Positions 5,343 to 10,397 of a stretch of 10,397 nt of DNA are shown one piece after another. The translations under genes were made by a program, and so were the position numbers. Position 1 is the first letter of the stretch. Each line of letters starts with the position of its first letter. The stretch is from contig JAMONK010000131.1 in the NCBI GenBank assembly GCA_027065835.1, positions 1-10,397 on the forward strand, given 5' to 3'. Source of the DNA: Thermococcus sp. (GTDB taxonomy: Archaea > Methanobacteriota_B > Thermococci > Thermococcales > Thermococcaceae). Under the pieces are notes generated by a model that had not been told where the DNA came from, did no database searches, and saw only the letters and a program-made list of their open reading frames with translations.

Positions 5343-7346
5343 ATGTTCAGGCCGGAAGAGATGCTTAAAATCGAGGTAATAACGCTCAACCGCTACAAGG
5401 ACACCCTGCTGACCTACCTTCATGAGGAGGGTGTAGTTGAGATCCGCGAGGTGGACGTGGACATCGCCCAGAATGATTCGCCCAACGAGTTCCACAGGAA
5501 GGCCGCCTCGTACAGTATCACGATATCCCGGCTGGTTGACTTCCTCAAGGCCTACAAGAAAAGTACCGGTGGGGGAATTAAGAGTTTCATATTCCCCGCG
5601 GAGCCCGTAAAGAAAACCTACAGATACGAGGGTATTGAGAAGCTTATAAAGGACGTTGAGGCGTTCCTGAGTGTCGTTGAGCCAGAGATCAAGGCGGTTG
5701 AGGGTAAGATAACCTCCACCCAGACGGAGATAGAGCGCATAAAGGGGGACATGGCCGTACTTGAGCTCCTCTCGTGGCTCAACCTTGACGTGTCGTACCT
5801 CCGCTCAACCAATATGCTCGAAATAGTCGTTGGAACTGTGGATAAGAACAGGTTCGGGGCCCTCGTTGATGACGTCAAGGGGGCAACTGAGGGTCGCTTT
5901 ACGATGGTCTCCAGGGAGTTTAAGGACAAGGTCATGGTGGTTTTCCTCTTCCTGAAGGAGGACTACGAAAAGGCCAACCCAGTCCTGGCCAAACACTCCC
6001 TTGAGAGGATAGAGGTTCCTGAAGGGAGGGGAACACCGAAGGAGCTTCTAAAGGTCTACGAGGAAAAACTGGAGTCCAAAGAGAAGGAGCTTGAGGCCGC
6101 CAAGAAGGATGCCGAGATGCTCGCGGAGAGGTACTACGAGGAAGTTAGGTTCTACCAGGAACTCATGGAGAACGAGAGGGACAAGGCTTCGGTTCTTCCA
6201 ATGCTCGCCAGGACCAACATGACGTTTGCAATGACTGGTTGGGCTCCAAGGAATGGCGTGAGCTCTATAATCGAGGGTATCAAACGCGTCACCGATGGAA
6301 AGGTATACATCAACGTCAAGGATCCCTCCGAAGAGGAGCTGGACGAGATCCCGATAAAACTCAAGAACCCGGGATGGGCCAGGCCGTTTGAGATGCTCAC
6401 GGAGATGTACGGCGTTCCAAAATACAACGAGTTCGACCCGACTCCCATAATAGCCTTTACATACTCGTTCTTCTTCGGCTTCATGCTCACCGATTTCTTC
6501 TACGGTCTCATAGTGGGTGTGGTAGCGGCCCTGCTCGTTAAGGGGCACAAGAGGTTCAACGACGGCACATACAAGTTTGCGTACACCCTGCTCATCAGCT
6601 CCTTCTTCACGATGGGTATGGGTGCCCTGTTCGGCAGTTACTTCGGCAACGCTGGAGACGTGGTCCTTCAGTACCTCACAGGAAACCCCAGCGCCCACTT
6701 CCCACGCATAGCGGATGCCCTCAGGGACCCGATGTTCGTCCTGATCCTAGCGCTGGCCATAGGTCTCGCCCACCTGTTCACAGGTTACACCCTTGGCTTC
6801 ATCGTCCGTTGGAAGAACAAAGACAGGAGGGGCGCCATACTAGAGCAGCTCCCCTGGATGATCATAATCCTCAGCATAGTGCTCTTCGCCACCAAGAACC
6901 CGGGACTTGCAATGCCAGCGAAGGGGCTGTTTGGGCTTGGACTCGTCCTCTTTGCGGTGGGCGAAATAGTCGCGAACGGCGGACTGGCGGGGCTGATGAT
7001 AATCTCCGACTTCTTCGGCTTCGTTGGAACGTGGCTCAGCTACGCCAGACTCATGGCCCTGGCCCTTGCGACGAGCGGTATAGCGATGGTCGTCAACGTC
7101 CTGGTGGCGATGGTCTGGGGCATAAAAATAAGCGCGGTTCCCCTGGGCATTGTACTTGGTCTCATAGTGTTTGTTGGCGGTCAGCTCTTTTCGACCGCAA
7201 TAAACGCCCTTGGAGCTTTCGTTCACTCTCTCCGTTTGCAATACGTTGAGTTCTTCGGAACGTTCTACTCTGGAGAAGGTAAGCCCTTCGAGCCTTTCAG
7301 GGCGAGGAGGGAGGTTTCAAAACTGGAAGTTGAGGTTGAAGCTTAA
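5343..7346 (+). CDS. atpI: A-type ATP synthase subunit I (a-subunit, membrane stator)
   Basis: Forms the two ion half-channels against the c-ring and anchors the peripheral stalks; related to the V-ATPase 116-kDa a-subunit. The 667 residues divide into a cytoplasmic arm (1-about 360) and a membrane part (about 367-655). The arm contains an antiparallel coiled coil; its second strand is the Glu/Lys-rich segment at about 240-290 (ESKEKELEAAKKDAEMLAER). The membrane part has about seven to eight helices. GTWLSYARLMALALA holds Arg569, equivalent to the essential channel arginine of the family (yeast SYLRLWALSLA). HSLRLQYVEFF holds Arg631, matching the second conserved Arg (yeast HALRLHWVEF), and is followed by the family signature FYSGEGKPFEPF. 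The start is one base after the ahaH stop, with GAGGGGGCTGA as ribosome-binding site. Confidence 0.96.
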   Translation: MFRPEEMLKIEVITLNRYKDTLLTYLHEEGVVEIREVDVDIAQNDSPNEFHRKAASYSITISRLVDFLKAYKKSTGGGIKSFIFPAEPVKKTYRYEGIEKLIKDVEAFLSVVEPEIKAVEGKITSTQTEIERIKGDMAVLELLSWLNLDVSYLRSTNMLEIVVGTVDKNRFGALVDDVKGATEGRFTMVSREFKDKVMVVFLFLKEDYEKANPVLAKHSLERIEVPEGRGTPKELLKVYEEKLESKEKELEAAKKDAEMLAERYYEEVRFYQELMENERDKASVLPMLARTNMTFAMTGWAPRNGVSSIIEGIKRVTDGKVYINVKDPSEEELDEIPIKLKNPGWARPFEMLTEMYGVPKYNEFDPTPIIAFTYSFFFGFMLTDFFYGLIVGVVAALLVKGHKRFNDGTYKFAYTLLISSFFTMGMGALFGSYFGNAGDVVLQYLTGNPSAHFPRIADALRDPMFVLILALAIGLAHLFTGYTLGFIVRWKNKDRRGAILEQLPWMIIILSIVLFATKNPGLAMPAKGLFGLGLVLFAVGEIVANGGLAGLMIISDFFGFVGTWLSYARLMALALATSGIAMVVNVLVAMVWGIKISAVPLGIVLGLIVFVGGQLFSTAINALGAFVHSLRLQYVEFFGTFYSGEGKPFEPFRARREVSKLEVEVEA

Positions 7347-7354
7347 GGAGGTGT
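7345..7354 (+). promoter_or_regulatory. Strong Shine-Dalgarno site of atpK
   Basis: AAGGAGGTG at 7345-7353 is complementary over nine bases to the archaeal 16S rRNA 3' end (CACCTCCTT type) and ends eight bases before the atpK ATG. It begins inside the atpI stop codon. It is the longest match of any gene in this operon, in keeping with the need for about ten c-subunits per complex. Confidence 0.7.
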
Positions 7355-7358
7355 TTGA

Positions 7359-7847
<489 letters not shown>

Positions 7848-7849
7848 GC

Positions 7850-7877
7850 CCTCCAACTTTCTTTGTCTTGAAGGAGG
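7850..7877 (+). promoter_or_regulatory. Possible hairpin covering the atpE ribosome-binding site
   Basis: CCTCC (7850-7854), directly after the atpK stop, can pair with GGAGG (7873-7877), the Shine-Dalgarno core of atpE; the loop is pyrimidine-rich (CTTTCTTTGTCTT). The stem is only five base pairs, though all but one pair are G-C, so its stability at high temperature is doubtful. This 37-base spacer is the longest within the operon. Confidence 0.35.
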
Positions 7878-7884
7878 AAGGGAA

Positions 7885-8496
7885 ATGGAAGGGGCAGAGC
7901 GTATAATCCAGGAGATAAACAGAGAAGCGGAGCAGAAAATCCAGTACTTACTCAGCGAAGCCCAGGAAGAAGCCAATAAGATCAGGGAGGAGGCAAAGAA
8001 AAGGGCCGAGGCCAGGGCTGAGTGGATACTCAGAAAGGCCCAGACACAGGCCGAGATAGAGAAGCAGCGTATAATAGCCGGTGCCAAGCTGGAGGTCCGG
8101 AAGAGGCGTCTCGCCCTTCAGGAGAAGCTCATACAGGAAGTCATCACAACGCTCCACGAGAGGCTTTCCCAGCTTCCGGACGAGGAGTACTTTCCAATGC
8201 TCGTTGACCTGGCCTCTGAAGCGGTTGACGAACTTGGAATGCCAAAGGCCCGCATCCTCTCCAACGAAAGAACCCTTAAACTCCTGAAAGCCAGAAAGGA
8301 CGAATTCGAAAGCGCAGTGGCTGAGAAAGTCGGTAGGAAGGTGGAGATGGATATTGGTGAACCCATCAACACCATTGGCGGTGTGATGGTTGAGAGCGAG
8401 GACGGCAGTGTCAGGGTTGATAACACCTTCGAGGCGAGGATGGAAAGGTTTGAAAGCGACCTCAGGGCCCGTATCGCCAAGGCTCTATTCGGGTGA
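7885..8496 (+). CDS. atpE: A-type ATP synthase subunit E (peripheral stalk)
   Basis: Forms the peripheral stalk with subunit H and caps the catalytic head through its C-terminal domain. The 203 residues consist of a long charged helix (about 1-95, e.g. EAKKRAEARAEWILRKAQTQ) and a globular mixed domain (about 105-200). The latter includes the conserved run EPINTIGGVMVESEDGSVRVDNTF, the signature of the E-subunit C-terminal domain. The ATG at 7885 is chosen because AGGAGG at 7872-7877 lies seven bases before it. An in-frame TTG at 7837 would overlap atpK and add 16 residues ([16 protein letters not shown]) that do not look like the coiled coil. The stop is a few bases before the atpC start, inside its ribosome-binding site. 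Confidence 0.94.
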   Translation: MEGAERIIQEINREAEQKIQYLLSEAQEEANKIREEAKKRAEARAEWILRKAQTQAEIEKQRIIAGAKLEVRKRRLALQEKLIQEVITTLHERLSQLPDEEYFPMLVDLASEAVDELGMPKARILSNERTLKLLKARKDEFESAVAEKVGRKVEMDIGEPINTIGGVMVESEDGSVRVDNTFEARMERFESDLRARIAKALFG

Positions 8497-8501
8497 GGGT
8501 G

Positions 8502-9602
8502 ATGGAAGCAGGGACGATAACCGGAATCCTTGACACGACACTTGCGCTCGTGTTTACGTGGGTAGCGTACAAAACGGGCTCCTACATATACAAATACACC
8601 CCGTACTCTTACCCCAACGCGAGGATAAACGCGATGGAGGCCAAACTCCTCACCGAGCAGAGGTTCAACGAACTCGCGGAGAGCCGGACCCTGAACAACT
8701 TCATAGTCAGTCTGGAGGACACCGACTACAGGGAGTACTTCACCGACGTCTCCGAATACAGCCTTGAGGAGGTCGAGAGGGGACTTGAAAGGGCCCTGGC
8801 CGGGACCTACACCATGATGTTCAACGTCCTGCCAAAGAGGGTTGGCCCCTTCTTCAGGCTCCTCCTGGAGGAGTGGGACGTCAGGAACATCGCCAGCGTT
8901 GTTAAGGCCAAGAGCCTCGGAGAGCCCGCAAGCGACTACGTCATAGAACTCGGAAGCATGGTTCCCAAGGTGAAGGCGATGGCCGAGGCCAAGAGCATGG
9001 AGGAGATACTGGTCATCCTGGAGGGTTCCCCCTACGAAGAACCGTACCAGAAGCTGCTGCTCGGGGAGATCAGCCTCCAGGAATTTGAGACGGAGCTGTA
9101 CAGGATGCACTACTCGAAGCTCCTGGACTACGCCCTCTCAAGAAAAGGGGAGGAGAGGGTGATCCTTGAGGAGTTCGTGAGGCTTAAGATAGACAAACTT
9201 AACATCCTGACCCTCCTGAGGGCAAAGGCGGCCCATATGTCTGCCGAGGAGATAAGGCCCCTCCTCATAAACGGTGGGAGCTTGAAGCTTGATTCAATGC
9301 TCCACGTCGACGACCTGAGCATGGCCCTTGCGGAGCTGGACGGGACGAAGTACGGTCAGGTAATACGTGACGTCAGGGAAGAAGTCGAGAAGGACCTCAG
9401 TGTGCTGGAGAGAACCCTTGAGGGCCACATCGTGACCCGCATGAACGAGCTCACACGGTTCTATCCCCTAAGCGTCGCCACTCCCCTCAACTACATAGTG
9501 CGGAAGGAGCGCGAGATCAGAAAGCTCAGGGCCATCGCAAAGCTGATCGCCGATGGAATGCCTGCTGAGAGGATAAAGGGAATCGTGGGTGGTGTCGCAT
9601 GA
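8502..9602 (+). CDS. atpC: A-type ATP synthase subunit C (central stalk, c-ring adaptor)
   Basis: Funnel-shaped subunit that seats the central shaft (D/F) on the c-ring; relative of V-ATPase subunit d. From the ATG at 8502 the protein has 366 residues. The family fold appears to begin at [14 protein letters not shown] (residue 37 on), which resembles the start of the Thermus thermophilus C subunit. The preceding 36 residues include a hydrophobic helix (about 6-23, [18 protein letters not shown]), so this form is longer at its N-terminus. Later landmarks are [35 protein letters not shown] and the C-terminal [19 protein letters not shown], all typical of the family. In-frame GTGs at 8493 and 8499 are possible starts, but GGTGAGGGTG at 8492-8501 reads better as the ribosome-binding site of the ATG. 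The stop overlaps atpF by four bases. Confidence 0.95.
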   Translation: MEAGTITGILDTTLALVFTWVAYKTGSYIYKYTPYSYPNARINAMEAKLLTEQRFNELAESRTLNNFIVSLEDTDYREYFTDVSEYSLEEVERGLERALAGTYTMMFNVLPKRVGPFFRLLLEEWDVRNIASVVKAKSLGEPASDYVIELGSMVPKVKAMAEAKSMEEILVILEGSPYEEPYQKLLLGEISLQEFETELYRMHYSKLLDYALSRKGEERVILEEFVRLKIDKLNILTLLRAKAAHMSAEEIRPLLINGGSLKLDSMLHVDDLSMALAELDGTKYGQVIRDVREEVEKDLSVLERTLEGHIVTRMNELTRFYPLSVATPLNYIVRKEREIRKLRAIAKLIADGMPAERIKGIVGGVA

Positions 9603-9907
9603 AAATCGCGGTGCTTGGTGACAGGGATACTGCCCTGGGCTTTAAGCTGGCCGGGGCTCATGAGGTTTATTCCTTCGATACCACTCCGTTGGAGGTCGAA
9701 CGGCTCAAGAACAAGGTTGACGAGCTGGTTGGAAGGGAGGACATCGGAATCATACTCATAACGGAGGGGCTGGCTCAGAAGATTGAGTTGCCGGACGTTA
9801 CGTTCCCAATCATTCTTCAAGTGCCGGACAAGTCCGGTACTAACTACGGGGAGGAAAGCATTAAGGAGATAGTTAGAAGGGCAATTGGTGTTGAGCTGAA
9901 GAGGTGA
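9599..9907 (+). CDS. atpF: A-type ATP synthase subunit F (central stalk)
   Basis: Small central-stalk subunit that binds subunit D and modulates activity; related to V-ATPase subunit F. The 102 residues match the family length and begin with the typical strand [20 protein letters not shown] CheY-like alpha/beta domain follows, with [14 protein letters not shown] and the conserved [14 protein letters not shown]. The flexible C-terminal helix is [18 protein letters not shown]. The start overlaps the atpC stop (ATGA). The stop sits in GAGGTGA, which may also help load ribosomes for atpA, six bases on. Confidence 0.95.
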   Translation: MKIAVLGDRDTALGFKLAGAHEVYSFDTTPLEVERLKNKVDELVGREDIGIILITEGLAQKIELPDVTFPIILQVPDKSGTNYGEESIKEIVRRAIGVELKR

Positions 9908-9913
9908 AGGAGA

Positions 9914-10397
9914 ATGGGGAAGATAATTAGAGTTACCGGTCCGTTGGTCGTTGCGGACGAAATGAGAGGCTCCAAGATGTACGAGCTCGTTCGCGTCGGC
10001 AAAATGGGACTCATAGGAGAAATAATCCGCCTTGAGGGCGACAGGGCCGTCATCCAGGTCTACGAGGAGACCGCGGGCATAAGGCCCGGGGAGCCGGTCG
10101 AGGGAACCGGCGCCTCGCTGAGCGTTGAACTTGGTCCGGGCCTTCTCACCGCCATGTACGACGGAATTCAGAGGCCGCTCAACGTCCTCAGGGAGCTGAG
10201 CGGTGACTTCATAGCGAGGGGTCTGACAGCCCCTGCCCTGCCCAGGGACAAGAAGTGGCACTTCACCCCCCGGGTCAAAGTCGGGGACAAGGTTGTTGGC
10301 GGAGACGTACTCGGCGTCGTTCCCGAGACGAGCATCATCGAGCACCGCGTTCTCGTTCCTCCGGGAGTAGAGGGTGAGGTAGTGGAGGTAATCGAGG
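9914..10397 (+). CDS. atpA: A-type ATP synthase catalytic subunit A, N-terminal part
   Basis: Catalytic subunit that makes or hydrolyses ATP in the A3B3 head. The first 161 codons are visible and the gene leaves the window at 10397. The start is the ATG at 9914 with AGGAGA just before it and GAGGTGA further up. The N-terminal beta-barrel (1-about 75) shows [39 protein letters not shown] and [13 protein letters not shown], then YDGIQRPL. The archaeal non-homologous (bulge) domain begins with [21 protein letters not shown] and continues to the edge with [24 protein letters not shown]. The Walker A loop lies further downstream, so nucleotide binding cannot be checked here. Some Pyrococcus atpA genes are interrupted there by an intein, which also cannot be judged. 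Confidence 0.97.
   Translation, partial: MGKIIRVTGPLVVADEMRGSKMYELVRVGKMGLIGEIIRLEGDRAVIQVYEETAGIRPGEPVEGTGASLSVELGPGLLTAMYDGIQRPLNVLRELSGDFIARGLTAPALPRDKKWHFTPRVKVGDKVVGGDVLGVVPETSIIEHRVLVPPGVEGEVVEVIE

Noticed and set aside
8118..9110. 330-codon minus-strand frame across atpE and atpC
   Set aside because: A long open frame by length alone, but it is antisense to two firmly identified subunits and has no recognisable domain; GC-rich coding DNA often opens such frames.
9491..10345. 284-codon minus-strand frame across atpC, atpF and atpA
   Set aside because: Antisense to three identified genes, with no motif and no start signal.

Overview
The window looks like chromosomal DNA from a hyperthermophilic archaeon of the order Thermococcales, most likely a moderately GC-rich Thermococcus. 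The evidence is the gene content (archaeal SecF/SecD, a Nip7 homologue, an archaeal A-type ATP synthase operon), TATA-type promoters with very short leaders, Shine-Dalgarno sites of the GGAGGTGA type, heavy use of AGG/AGA and ATA codons, and densely overlapping genes. No mobile element, CRISPR array, tRNA or rRNA was seen.

Left part (1-1415): the 3' end of an unrecognised multi-pass membrane protein; a Nip7 (PUA-domain) ribosome-biogenesis gene with its own nearly leaderless promoter; and, convergent on the minus strand, speH, the pyruvoyl-dependent S-adenosylmethionine decarboxylase that feeds polyamine synthesis.

Non-coding spacer (1416-1720): about 305 bases between the divergent speH and secF. 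It holds the speH core promoter, an imperfect 17-nt direct repeat whose copies lie 42 bp apart and include that promoter, a strong TATA-like element inside a small dyad, and a probable secF promoter.

Middle (1721-4880): a tightly coupled secF-secD-RCK operon (4-nt and 1-nt overlaps). SecF and SecD are the membrane-embedded protein-export accessory factors. The third gene is a soluble TrkA-type nucleotide-binding protein. A hairpin plus T-tract closes the unit.

Right part (4957-10397): the A1AO ATP synthase operon in the order H-I-K-E-C-F-A, with A running off the window. H and E form peripheral stalks. I (stator a-subunit) and K (c-ring) form the ion channel. C couples the ring to the central stalk, F is the central-stalk regulatory subunit, and A is the catalytic subunit. 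The c-subunit sequence predicts Na+ coupling with one ion site per four-helix protomer. The operon promoter carries an 8-bp palindrome and a 16-nt dyad at the predicted transcription start.

This is mostly conserved housekeeping DNA, and I found no new multi-gene system. The points worth a second look are regulatory (the speH repeats, the ATP synthase promoter dyads, a possible hairpin masking the atpE ribosome-binding site) and structural (c-ring ion site, hydrophobic N-terminus of AtpC). All identifications come from reading the sequence and recalling families; no database search was run.
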